64,000 nt of DNA from an uncultured Porphyromonadaceae bacterium (GTDB taxonomy: Bacteria > Bacteroidota > Bacteroidia > Bacteroidales > Barnesiellaceae), in contig UPYI01000013.1 of NCBI GenBank assembly GCA_900538555.1, forward strand, positions 1 to 64,000, read 5' to 3'. Positions 19,952 to 28,063 of the stretch are shown here, piece by piece. The notes under the pieces were generated by a model. The model saw only the letters and a program-made list of their open reading frames with translations, was not told the DNA's origin and ran no database searches. A program made the position numbers and the translations under genes. How positions within the stretch are numbered: the stretch's first letter is position 1; each line of letters opens with the position of its first letter.

Positions 19952-20356
19952 TTATTGCAGGTACTCTTTGAACAGTTCGGCGAATACATCGCCCCGGTTC
20001 AGTTTCCCCTGATATACGCATACGGTTTCGACGATTGCTTTTACGCAAAGTTCTCCGGTAGCTTTCTTGTAAATGTCCTGATAAAAGACGAATTTCACGC
20101 CGTTGCGCCGCAAGTAGAGTTTGCAGACGAACAAGTCGCCGCTCCGCAACGGAATCTTGTACGAGATGTTGATATTGCTTACCACCGGAGAGTAGCCTTG
20201 CCGTGTCATTTCGGCAAAGGAAGAGCCGGTCGATGCCAGAAACTCGTGACGGGCGTGTTCGAGATAGTGCTGGTAGTTGGCGTTATTGACGATGCCTTCT
20301 ACATCTATCTCGTAGTCGCGCACTTTCATCTCCAATTCGTGTACATATTCTGTCAT
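19952..20356 (-). CDS. Acyl-CoA thioesterase (YbgC/4HBT hotdog family)
   Basis: The 134-residue hotdog-fold protein carries the family signature RDYEIDVEGIVNNANYQHYL followed by EHARHEFL (about residues 12-39), where the Asp and the long helix build the active site. Such enzymes hydrolyse acyl-CoA thioesters; the chain length is not predictable. The start at 20356 (MTEYVHEL) is set because the -7 box (20387-20380) lies just upstream, while the longer frame would begin inside the promoter. Confidence 0.88.
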   Translation of the reverse strand: MTEYVHELEMKVRDYEIDVEGIVNNANYQHYLEHARHEFLASTGSSFAEMTRQGYSPVVSNINISYKIPLRSGDLFVCKLYLRRNGVKFVFYQDIYKKATGELCVKAIVETVCVYQGKLNRGDVFAELFKEYLQ

Positions 20357-20379
20357 AATGTGTCGGAATGTTGAAATTG

Positions 20380-20411
20380 CAAAGATAGCGAAAGGCGAGA
20401 GCAGAATCAAA
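20380..20411 (-). promoter_or_regulatory. Promoter of the thioesterase-dprA unit
   Basis: On the minus strand: TTTG at 20411-20408, 20-base spacer, TATCTTTG at 20387-20380. The flanking words up to about 20460 (gagtttcacgat, ttatgccgagccg) match the 84-bp promoter-repeat family seen near cdd. Confidence 0.75.
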
Positions 20412-20594
20412 CGGAAAACAGAGTTTCACGATCGGATTATGCCGAGCCGCCTCCTATATTCGCGTACAGCGCAAAAATAAGTGAAATCGGGGGTAACGCC
20501 AAATTTATCGGGCGAATGTCGAACGGTATCGGGTTTACGGTCGGGTCGTTGGCGGGATATTCTCTGCCGGCTATCGGATTGGCTGGTGCGAAGT

Positions 20595-20626
20595 ATTGTA
20601 TGTTTGGAAACTATCCGTTATCTTTG
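20595..20626 (+). promoter_or_regulatory. Promoter of the C45-like hydrolase gene
   Basis: ATTG at 20595-20598, a 20-base spacer and TATCTTTG at 20619-20626. It lies inside the longest open frame from 20516 and fixes the real start downstream. Confidence 0.7.
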
Positions 20627-20650
20627 AAAGGTTTAATCGGAATGCCCGGT

Positions 20651-21859
20651 ATGAAGAAAACGATTGCGCTTGTGTTCCTGTTTCTGGGGTGCTGCTATTG
20701 GGCGGCGCAAGGCTGTACGTCGGCAGTCGTATCGGGTCGGGTTACTCCCGACGGGCGACCGTTGCTTTGGAAACATCGCGACAGTTCCGACCAGCGGGGG
20801 CGGATCGTGCATTTCCCGGCGCAGGATGGTACGTTCGAATTCGTCGGTTTAGTGAACGGTTCGGACGCTTCCTTGTCGGAGGTATGGACCGGTTACAACA
20901 GTCGCGGATTTGCCGTCATGAACACGGCTTCGTACAATCTGAAACAGGATACGGTTTCGCTTGCCGATCGTGAAGGCTTCGTGATGAAACAGGCATTGGC
21001 TACCTGCCGTACGCTTGCCGATTTCGACAGTCTGTTGCGCCGTTTGCCCCGTCCGTTAGGGGTGGAGGCGAATTTCGGTGCTATCGACGCCGAGGGCGGA
21101 GCGGCTTATTTCGAGGTGAACAACGATTCGGTGTACCGGTTCGATGTAGCCGATGCCGAACAAGGGTATCTGATCCGCACCAACTATTCGGTGGCGGGCA
21201 GGAAAGACGGTGGGTTAGGATATATCCGTTACGAGAATGCCGAACGTTTGTTGTCGGTGGCTGCCGCCGAAAAGCGACTGACACCGGAATACCTTATGCA
21301 AAGCGTTTCCCGTTCGTTTTACCATACGCTGCTCGGTCGTGATTTTTGCGGCGAGGAGTGGGCTGTCGATCAGGATTTTATTCCGCGCCGCACTACATCG
21401 GCGGTCTTGGTGGTGGAAGGCGTGTTGCCCGGCGAATCGCCTCGCTATACGACGATGTGGACCGTATTGGGCTATCCGCCCTGTTCGGTGGCGTTGCCTG
21501 TCTGGTTGGGGGTGAAAAACGGTATTCCCGCGGTATTGTGTGCCGCAAAGAGTACGGAGGATGCTCCGCTGTGTCTGGCATCGTCGAAACTGAAATGCCG
21601 GGCATTCCCGATTGTGCGGGGCAGCGGGAAACATTATCTGCATATCGGGGTGTTATATAATTCCGATGGCAACGGTTTTATGCAGCGGTTAGTTCCGGTG
21701 GAACAGGAGGTTTACCGGAAAAGCCGGAAACTGCTGGAACGTTACCGGCAGGCAGGTTTGCCTCTGCCGGAAAAGCCGGTGGGTAAGTTGCAGGCAGAGT
21801 TGTCACGGACGGTGATGGCGGAACTGAACAGATTGGAGATTCAAGAACAAATAAAATAA
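20651..21859 (+). CDS. Secreted Ntn-hydrolase, C45 acyltransferase/choloylglycine hydrolase-like
   Basis: The 402-residue protein starts with a signal peptide (MKKTIALVFLFLGCCYWAAQG). It is followed at once by CTSAVVSGRVTPDGRPLLWKHRD, where the Cys would be the N-terminal nucleophile exposed by cleavage, as in Ntn hydrolases. Further family elements are WTGYNSRGFAVMNTASYNL, GVEANFGAIDAEGGAAYFEV and LIRTNYSV. The substrate may be an amide such as a bile-acid, penicillin or acyl-amino-acid bond; the sequence does not decide. An ATG at 20642 is an alternative start. The long open frame from 20516 is ruled out by the promoter at 20595-20626. Confidence 0.8.
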   Translation: MKKTIALVFLFLGCCYWAAQGCTSAVVSGRVTPDGRPLLWKHRDSSDQRGRIVHFPAQDGTFEFVGLVNGSDASLSEVWTGYNSRGFAVMNTASYNLKQDTVSLADREGFVMKQALATCRTLADFDSLLRRLPRPLGVEANFGAIDAEGGAAYFEVNNDSVYRFDVADAEQGYLIRTNYSVAGRKDGGLGYIRYENAERLLSVAAAEKRLTPEYLMQSVSRSFYHTLLGRDFCGEEWAVDQDFIPRRTTSAVLVVEGVLPGESPRYTTMWTVLGYPPCSVALPVWLGVKNGIPAVLCAAKSTEDAPLCLASSKLKCRAFPIVRGSGKHYLHIGVLYNSDGNGFMQRLVPVEQEVYRKSRKLLERYRQAGLPLPEKPVGKLQAELSRTVMAELNRLEIQEQIK

Positions 21860-21952
21860 AAACAGAGGCACTGCGCCGGGACACGGCGGTTTCCGGTTGT
21901 GTCCGGACGATAGGACTGGCGTAGCGTATCTCCCATAAAAAACACGAAAAGA

Positions 21953-23101
21953 ATGGAAAATTTTGTATTTCAAAATCCGACGAAGCTCGTATTCGGGAAG
22001 GGTACGATAGCCCGGTTGAAAGATCTGGTGCCGGATGATAAGCGGATTATGGTGACGTTCGGCGGCGGTAGCGTGAAAACGAACGGCGTTTACGAACAGG
22101 TGTCCGAAGCATTGAAGGGAAAAACATACAGCGAGTTCTGGGGTATCGAAGCCAATCCCGACTATGCTACGTTGTCGAAAGCTATTGCGCAGGGGAAGGC
22201 TGAAAAATGCGATTTCCTGCTGGCTGTGGGCGGCGGATCGGTGCTTGACGGCACGAAACTGATTGCAGCCGGAATCTGTTACGACGGCGATGCGTGGGAT
22301 TTAGTGACGGGCAAGGCGAAAATTACGGCTGCCATTCCTTTGGCAGATGTGATGACGATGTCGGCTACCGGATCGGAAATGAATAGCGGAGGCGTGATTT
22401 CCCGCCGTGAAACGCAAGAGAAGTATGCGTTCAATTCGCCGTTGCTCTTTCCCCGGTTTTCTATCCTCGATCCGGAAACAACCTACTCGTTGCCGCGTTT
22501 TCAGGTGGCTTGCGGTATCATAGATACGTTCGTGCATACGATGGAGCAGTATATGACCTATCCGGTAGATGCATTGGTCATGGACCGCTGGTCGGAGGGT
22601 ATCCTACACACGTTGTTCGAGATCGGGCAACGGGCGGTCAGCGACGAGAACAATTACGATGTGATGAGCAACTATATGCTGACGGCTACTCTCGCACTGA
22701 ACGGTTTCATCGCTATGGGCGTTCCGGAAGATTGGGCTACGCACATGATCGGGCATGAGCTGACGGCTTTGACCGGCTTGACGCACGGGGTGACGCTGGC
22801 GATTATCTTGCCTGCCATGCTGCGTGTGTTGCGCGAACAGAAACGGGAGAAACTGGTACAATACGGTACTCGCGTATTGGGATTCTCCGGTCACGACGAT
22901 TATGTGATCGACGAGTCGATCGAGAAAACGGAATCGTTCTTCCGTCATCTGGGTATCAAGACCCGTCTGTCCGATTACGGCATAGGTGAAGATGTCTGCA
23001 ATGAGATCGTCCGCCGTTGGACGGACCGGAAATGGGCGCTGGGCGAAAAGGGAACTGTGACCCCCGATGTGGTTCGGCACGTGTTGATCGCCGCCAATTA
23101 A
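21953..23101 (+). CDS. Iron-containing alcohol dehydrogenase (YqhD/BdhA-like)
   Basis: The 382-residue cytoplasmic oxidoreductase belongs to the group III, metal-dependent alcohol dehydrogenases that reduce aldehydes with NAD(P)H. It opens with the family pattern MENFVFQNPTKLVFGKGTI. The nucleotide loop is GGGSV (first at about residues 38-42, then AVGGGSVLDGTK at about 91-102). The metal site comprises the Asp and His of IIDTFVHTMEQY and the histidines in MIGHELTALTGLTHGV. A terminator follows. It appears monocistronic. Confidence 0.93.
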   Translation: MENFVFQNPTKLVFGKGTIARLKDLVPDDKRIMVTFGGGSVKTNGVYEQVSEALKGKTYSEFWGIEANPDYATLSKAIAQGKAEKCDFLLAVGGGSVLDGTKLIAAGICYDGDAWDLVTGKAKITAAIPLADVMTMSATGSEMNSGGVISRRETQEKYAFNSPLLFPRFSILDPETTYSLPRFQVACGIIDTFVHTMEQYMTYPVDALVMDRWSEGILHTLFEIGQRAVSDENNYDVMSNYMLTATLALNGFIAMGVPEDWATHMIGHELTALTGLTHGVTLAIILPAMLRVLREQKREKLVQYGTRVLGFSGHDDYVIDESIEKTESFFRHLGIKTRLSDYGIGEDVCNEIVRRWTDRKWALGEKGTVTPDVVRHVLIAAN

Positions 23102-23120
23102 AGAAATACGAATCGTATGA

Positions 23121-23166
23121 AAAACAGCGAGGATGTCTGACCGATGCAGGTATCCTCGCTGTTTTT
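23121..23166 (+). terminator. Terminator of the alcohol dehydrogenase gene
   Basis: AAAACAGCGAGGAT at 23121-23134 pairs with ATCCTCGCTGTTTT at 23152-23165, and the + strand continues in Ts. It can also serve the leftward DUF4954 gene. Confidence 0.85.
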
Positions 23167-23225
23167 CGTAAGTATTTGAATCGGGGCTGACGGCAACCGG
23201 GACCCGTTATGCGGTGAGCCGGTGT

Positions 23226-25208
23226 TTATTGCAGGCAGTCCAGTTGATCGATCAACCGTCTGCCGGTTTCGAGTTGCCGGCAGGTCTGCTTGTCGCAGTT
23301 TTGCAGGAACGGATGGTTTTCCGCCGTTCCGTGTACCTGTTCGAAATCGCCGGTGCGTACCGTGCGGTCTCCGTCTATTCCGTATCCGATGCGGTTGAAA
23401 TCCGAAAATTCTTTTTCGGCATCGTGTTTGACCGCTTCGTTGAATGCCGATACGGCGTTCATCCATCGGAAAATCCATTCGTGCAGAAGCCCGGTTGTGA
23501 CCTCTTCGGCGTTTATACCGTAATAGCGGGGCAGAAGGGTGCCGCATATCCATTCCCATGTAAGTTCCCGGGTGGTGGCGGCAATCTGCGAGAAGGTGGC
23601 GGCTATGTCGTCGAGCGAGAAGTTTTCATCGTGTTCGATGGCTTGGAGGAGTTGCTCTACCGCCGGTCCGGGGGCGAGCAGCCCCGATAAGTCGCACCAT
23701 TTGCCGTTGCCGGAACTCGTGTGCCGGGGGAATAACGAAGCGAGCGGATGTCGGGTATCGGATAATGTCAGCTGTTCCAACCGTTCGGTCAGGTTGTCGC
23801 CCATGAATTTGTCGATTGCCAGCCGGTAGTATGCGATGCCGTTTTGTGCCGCCCGGCGTGGAATGGACGTGCTGCCGTATAGGATCGCTGCTTCTCCGTT
23901 GCCGGTGTTCAATTCTTTTTCCAGCCATTCGATGGCATCGACCATTTTACCGACGGTATAGGGCGAAAGCAGCCGGTAGTCGATCGGGTCGGTGCGGTCG
24001 TCTGCCGGACGGCGGTCGCGGCTTTCCCATTTTTGTGCGTCGCGCAGGGTGCCGGCTTTCATCAGGTTCGTGCCGGGAATAAGTACCGCTTTTTCTCCTT
24101 GTTCCATCAGATAGGAGAATGGAAAGAGGGCTACATCGGGATGTGAGGTGTGGCGACCCATGACTAACGAGAACGAGCCGACGTGTGCGGGCCACGACAG
24201 GTAGGAGTTACTTGCCAGTTTACAACCGCGGTCGAGCCTGCCTTGATGTATCGGTCCGAGTTTGTACATGTGGTTGCTTTGATTCGATCCGCTTCCTGCG
24301 TTCAGAAACGAACAGGAACCGGCAATCAGCAGGGTCGATTTGTGCATGGACACGGTGTACGGTCCGGCGAAGAGCGCACAGGCTTCGCCGTTTTCGAATA
24401 CGCAGTTGGCGAAACAGAGTGTGTCGTGGGCTGTGAACTGGTGCGACAGACGGCAAGCCTGACCGATGAAACAGCGTGCGAGGCTTGCGCCGTCCGAGAT
24501 GTATGATCCGGCACCGATAATGAAATCGTCGGCAGTGACATGGCTGCCGATGTAAGTGGGGGCGTCGGCATGGCTCAGAATGGTGCCGTTTTGCAGGCGC
24601 GAAGCCCCTTCGATGCGGCATTCCGTCCCGATATTTATGTTACATAATGCCCCGGTTCCGATAATGACAGCCCGGTCGCCGACGTTGCCGACGGTCGATT
24701 TACGGCTTTCGGCATATTCGGTGATACGCCTGCCTATCTGTTCGATGAACAGCGGACGGTGGCGGTATTGGGCGATGAGGTGGGCGAGCGGTGCGGACAA
24801 ACGGTCGAAGAGCGGGACTTCCCGTCCTCCACCTTCATTGACTATCGATGCGACAGCCCCGTTACCGAATGAGCTTTCACCTTCGGTCCATAACCGGTCG
24901 ATGTGTTGTATGCGGCATTCCGTTCCGATGTGGTAATTGGCGATATATCCGGTCGTCCGTTCGATCAGCGAATTGTCGCCAATCGAGCAGTTGTGCAGCG
25001 AGGCATGAAACAGCCCGCTGTGTTTTTTTATGCCGCCGGGCAAGGTAAACACTTTTTCGAAAACACCTAAGCCGATTTCTCCGGAGAAACTTACATTCCG
25101 GATATATTCGGGAGAGAAGCGTTCGGATACCCGTATCGTGTTCCACGACTCGGCGGAACATCCTTGCGCTTCGAGCCGGTCGATTTCGTTCGGGGTGAGT
25201 GGTCGCAT
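23226..25208 (-). CDS. DUF4954 family protein with left-handed beta-helix repeats
   Basis: The protein is about 660 residues. It matches the Bacteroidota family DUF4954 by its opening MRPLTPNEIDRLEAQGCSAESW and its long hexapeptide-repeat centre (about residues 70-300), with recurring [IVL]-G-x4 units such as IGDNSLIERTTGYIANYHIG and IGTECRI. Such repeats form a left-handed beta helix, as in sugar acyltransferases and nucleotidyltransferases. The C-terminal third is helical. The function is not known. It starts 18 bases after hflX on the same strand, so the two form an operon. An ATG at 25214 is an alternative start. Confidence 0.85.
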   Translation of the reverse strand: MRPLTPNEIDRLEAQGCSAESWNTIRVSERFSPEYIRNVSFSGEIGLGVFEKVFTLPGGIKKHSGLFHASLHNCSIGDNSLIERTTGYIANYHIGTECRIQHIDRLWTEGESSFGNGAVASIVNEGGGREVPLFDRLSAPLAHLIAQYRHRPLFIEQIGRRITEYAESRKSTVGNVGDRAVIIGTGALCNINIGTECRIEGASRLQNGTILSHADAPTYIGSHVTADDFIIGAGSYISDGASLARCFIGQACRLSHQFTAHDTLCFANCVFENGEACALFAGPYTVSMHKSTLLIAGSCSFLNAGSGSNQSNHMYKLGPIHQGRLDRGCKLASNSYLSWPAHVGSFSLVMGRHTSHPDVALFPFSYLMEQGEKAVLIPGTNLMKAGTLRDAQKWESRDRRPADDRTDPIDYRLLSPYTVGKMVDAIEWLEKELNTGNGEAAILYGSTSIPRRAAQNGIAYYRLAIDKFMGDNLTERLEQLTLSDTRHPLASLFPRHTSSGNGKWCDLSGLLAPGPAVEQLLQAIEHDENFSLDDIAATFSQIAATTRELTWEWICGTLLPRYYGINAEEVTTGLLHEWIFRWMNAVSAFNEAVKHDAEKEFSDFNRIGYGIDGDRTVRTGDFEQVHGTAENHPFLQNCDKQTCRQLETGRRLIDQLDCLQ

Positions 25209-25232
25209 GTGCATACGGATTCGTTTTTTACG

Positions 25233-26474
25233 TTATTCCTGCCCGGACGTTTCGACAGAGTCCGTTTCGTCGTATTTCTGAAACAGGAAGTCGTTGTAAG
25301 GGAATCGGGTGGTATGTATCTCTTTGACCCGCTGATACAGCAACTCTTTCAATGCTTCGATGTTGCTTTTCTCTTTGGCGGAGATGAAGATGCAATTGTC
25401 GTTCATTTTTGCCATCCAGCTCTCTTTCAGTTCATCGAGCGATATGTTTTCGCGTGTACGCGGGGTTAAATCGTCGGCATCTTTTTCTACATACGAGAAA
25501 GCGTCGATCTTGTTGAACACGATGATCATGGGTTTGTCGCTCGATGCGCATACCTCTTGCAGGGTGCGGTTCACTACTTCGATCTGTTCTTCGAATGCGG
25601 GGTGCGATATGTCTACGATATGCAGGAGTAGGTCGGCTTCGCGTACTTCGTCGAGTGTCGATTTGAACGATTCGACCAAGTGGGTAGGCAGCTTCCGGAT
25701 GAATCCGACCGTGTCGGTCATCAGGAACGGCAGGTTGTCGATAATCACTTTCCGTACGGTGGTATCGAGTGTGGCGAAAAGTTTGTTTTCGGCGAAGACT
25801 TCCGATTTGCTCAACAAGTTCATCAGCGTCGATTTCCCGACGTTGGTATAGCCTACCAATGCCACACGTACCATCTTTCCCCGGTTTTTCCGTTGGATGG
25901 ATTTTTGCCGGTCGATATTTTTCAGTTCGTTTTTCAGGAACGCAATCTTATCCAGAATGATACGGCGGTCGGTCTCGATCTGGGTCTCACCCGGTCCGCG
26001 CATACCGATACCTCCCCGTTGCCGTTCGAGGTGAGTCCACAAGCGGGTCAGCCGGGGCAGCAGGTATTGATACTGTGCCAGTTCTACCTGTGTCTTGGCG
26101 TTGGCGGTCTGTGCCCGCAGGGCGAATATGTCGAGGATAAGGCTGGTACGGTCGAGGATCTTTACCTGCAACTCTTTTTCGATATTCGAAACTTGTTTCG
26201 ACGACAGGTCGTCGTCGAAAATCGCCAAGCCGATTTCGTGTTCGTCGATATAGGCTTTTATCTCCTGCAATTTCCCGCTGCCGATGAAGGTGCGGGGATT
26301 GGGGTAGTCGAGCCGTTGTAAAAATTTCTTTACGGGCACGGCACCAGCCGTTTCGGCGAGGAATGCCAGCTCGTCGAGATATTCGTTTGCTTTCGCTTCG
26401 TTTTGCGTCGGAGTGATCAGACCGATCAATACAGCCTGTTCCGATTCGTGTTCCGTTAGAATAAATTCTTTCAT
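25233..26474 (-). CDS. hflX: Ribosome-associated GTPase HflX
   Basis: The 413-residue protein splits or rescues stalled ribosomes. The N-terminal HflX domain includes the glycine-rich segment RTFIGSGKLQEIKAYI (about residues 65-80) and the coiled linker RLWTHLERQRGGIGMRGPGETQIE. The GTPase domain has G1 GYTNVGKST, G3 DTVGF and G4 NKID. The start at 26474 (MKEFILTE) is used because the -7 box at 26509-26502 overlaps the longer start at 26504. It leads an operon with the DUF4954 gene. Confidence 0.95.
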   Translation of the reverse strand: MKEFILTEHESEQAVLIGLITPTQNEAKANEYLDELAFLAETAGAVPVKKFLQRLDYPNPRTFIGSGKLQEIKAYIDEHEIGLAIFDDDLSSKQVSNIEKELQVKILDRTSLILDIFALRAQTANAKTQVELAQYQYLLPRLTRLWTHLERQRGGIGMRGPGETQIETDRRIILDKIAFLKNELKNIDRQKSIQRKNRGKMVRVALVGYTNVGKSTLMNLLSKSEVFAENKLFATLDTTVRKVIIDNLPFLMTDTVGFIRKLPTHLVESFKSTLDEVREADLLLHIVDISHPAFEEQIEVVNRTLQEVCASSDKPMIIVFNKIDAFSYVEKDADDLTPRTRENISLDELKESWMAKMNDNCIFISAKEKSNIEALKELLYQRVKEIHTTRFPYNDFLFQKYDETDSVETSGQE

Positions 26475-26501
26475 TCGGGATTCGGTTCTGATAGTATGTT
26501 G

Positions 26502-26584
26502 CAAAGATAATGCAAATCGAGAGCAGAGACATCAAACTCGTTTGAATGGCTATGCCGAGATGCCGCTTATCTTCTGCAAAGATA
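26502..26584 (-). promoter_or_regulatory. Double -7 box region upstream of hflX
   Basis: TATCTTTG occurs on the minus strand at 26584-26577 and again at 26509-26502, 75 bases apart, the same spacing as at 11542/11617. The words between them (ctatgccgag and the CAAACTCG/CGTTTG palindrome) make this a degenerate member of the promoter-repeat family. Confidence 0.65.
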
Positions 26585-26615
26585 ATGCAAATCGAAAACA
26601 GTGACAACTTTACCC

Positions 26616-26666
26616 GAAAAATGAAAGGATGCAGTTCGGAATGAAATGCATCCTTTCATTTTTTTT
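26616..26666. terminator. Terminator of the DUF1963 operon
   Basis: ATGAAAGGATGCA at 26621-26633 pairs with TGCATCCTTTCAT at 26647-26659. It has Ts on both outer sides (TTTTT on the minus strand, eight Ts on the + strand). Confidence 0.85.
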
Positions 26667-26676
26667 ATGATATGTG

Positions 26677-27345
26677 TCAGGTGGACAGGACGATTGCCCG
26701 TACGCGGTCGAATCTGCCGGCGGCGAGATCGTCGGGCGAGATGAGGAAGTCCAATACTCCGCAGTCCATAAAGTTGAGATTGAAATCCATGCCGCTGAAC
26801 GAATCGACTTGCAGCAGGATCTGCCACGCCTCGTAGGGCGAATCCCATGTTTCCCATTCCCGATGGGTCGGCTCGGCGAAGAGCGCGTGATCGTCGCGGT
26901 AGATCTCTTCCGGTTCGGTCGTGAAGCGGATTTGAAGTTCTTCGGGGTTAAGGGGCTTGTCGTCTTCGTCCAATAAAATCAGTTCTTTGAAACCGGGGTT
27001 ATCGCCGGGTAATCCGACTTCGGGGAAAAACAGCACCTTGACATCGTCCGTATCGCCGATATATCCGCCGATAGTGGAGCCGCCGTCGAACCGTCCGAGA
27101 TAATGGTCGATCTTGGCGAAGAAAGAGAGCAGCCCTTTATGCGGGAGTCGGTTGCCGGTATCGTACGGAGCCACTTCCGCCAGATTGATCTGGCAGACGA
27201 ATTGGTATTCGAACGGGTCGCCGTCTTCGTCGGGGTAAGAGGGATAGCCGTATTCTTTCGGCAGGTCGGGATTTCCCCAGAACCGGCTGCCGCATGGCGC
27301 TACCCGGTCGAATGGTTTGGAAAGGGTCAGGTTGATCGGTTTCAT
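26677..27345 (-). CDS. DUF1963 / YwqG family protein
   Basis: The 222-residue protein matches the YwqG family (DUF1963) by its central pattern: SRFWGNPDLPKEYGYPSY, then FQ-type VCQINLAEVAPY, then HKGLLSFFAKID and a C-terminal PYEAWQILLQVDS. No enzymatic activity is established for the family; homologues often sit in toxin-immunity neighbourhoods. The start at 27345 (MKPINLTLSKPF) is preferred to the longer frame, whose first 38 codons overlap the upstream gene's end. It is the last gene of a four-gene leftward unit. Confidence 0.8.
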   Translation of the reverse strand: MKPINLTLSKPFDRVAPCGSRFWGNPDLPKEYGYPSYPDEDGDPFEYQFVCQINLAEVAPYDTGNRLPHKGLLSFFAKIDHYLGRFDGGSTIGGYIGDTDDVKVLFFPEVGLPGDNPGFKELILLDEDDKPLNPEELQIRFTTEPEEIYRDDHALFAEPTHREWETWDSPYEAWQILLQVDSFSGMDFNLNFMDCGVLDFLISPDDLAAGRFDRVRAIVLST

Positions 27346-27368
27346 GTCCGGATGGTTTGTCGGGTAGG

Positions 27369-28031
27369 TCAATCGAATATCACGCCCGGATTCATGATGT
27401 TCGGACTTCTCCATTCGATGCCGTAGTCGTCGCTTAATACCTCGCGTTTCGTATGCCAATAGGCGAAGCAGAAACCCATTCCCCGCGGGGTATCCTGCAA
27501 GAGTTCTTCTATTTTTCGGCTCGCCTTGTCGATGACCTTTTCATATTCCGCACTCCATTCGATCGGGTCGTGTTTCAAATGTCCCGTTTGCTGGATGTTG
27601 TCGAATTTTCCTTTGTCTGCCTGTTCGATGTTGTACCGGTAAAGGCGTATTTCGCTTTGCACATCTTCGGTGATACCCAGTTCATGATCGTTCAGGGATT
27701 CGATGCGATGAAGTACGAGCAGGTGCAGTTCGAGCAATCGGAGTTTCAGCCGGGGATGGTCGAACAGAATCTTCTCCATTCTCGACAGGGCGGTATGCAG
27801 TTGGTTGAGCATGTGGTCGTAGCCTTCGAGGTATTCGGCAATGTCTATCATTTCTGCTGCTAATGAAGCGTTTTCCCATTCTGTGGATTGCCCGGCATTC
27901 TCTTCTGCCAGCAATACGTCGCCGCAACATATTTCCCAAAATAAGGAGATCGATCCCCCGTCGCGTTTTATGCCAGCCACCGCTTGGCGGGCGTTTTCCA
28001 GCTCTTTCCTGTAATTTATTTTTTCTTCCAT
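27369..28031 (-). CDS. Hypothetical protein, 220 aa
   Basis: I do not recognise a family. The protein is cytoplasmic and mostly helical. It has an N-terminal pair of cysteines (WEICCGDVLLAEE, about residues 33-45), a central heptad-like region (LNQLHTALSRMEKILFDHPRL ... LHRIESLNDHE) suited to coiled-coil contact, and an aromatic C-terminus (MGFCFAYWHTKREVL). It lies 23 bases before the DUF1963 gene and 32 bases after the NPCBM gene, so its role is presumably tied to theirs. Confidence 0.65.
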   Translation of the reverse strand: MEEKINYRKELENARQAVAGIKRDGGSISLFWEICCGDVLLAEENAGQSTEWENASLAAEMIDIAEYLEGYDHMLNQLHTALSRMEKILFDHPRLKLRLLELHLLVLHRIESLNDHELGITEDVQSEIRLYRYNIEQADKGKFDNIQQTGHLKHDPIEWSAEYEKVIDKASRKIEELLQDTPRGMGFCFAYWHTKREVLSDDYGIEWRSPNIMNPGVIFD

Positions 28032-28063
28032 ATTCCGTGTCGTTTTAAGATGGGTAATACCTG

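Noticed and set aside
20516..20650. Longer N-terminus for the C45-like hydrolase
   Set aside because: A complete promoter lies inside it, and the shorter start gives a clean signal peptide ending before the nucleophile Cys.
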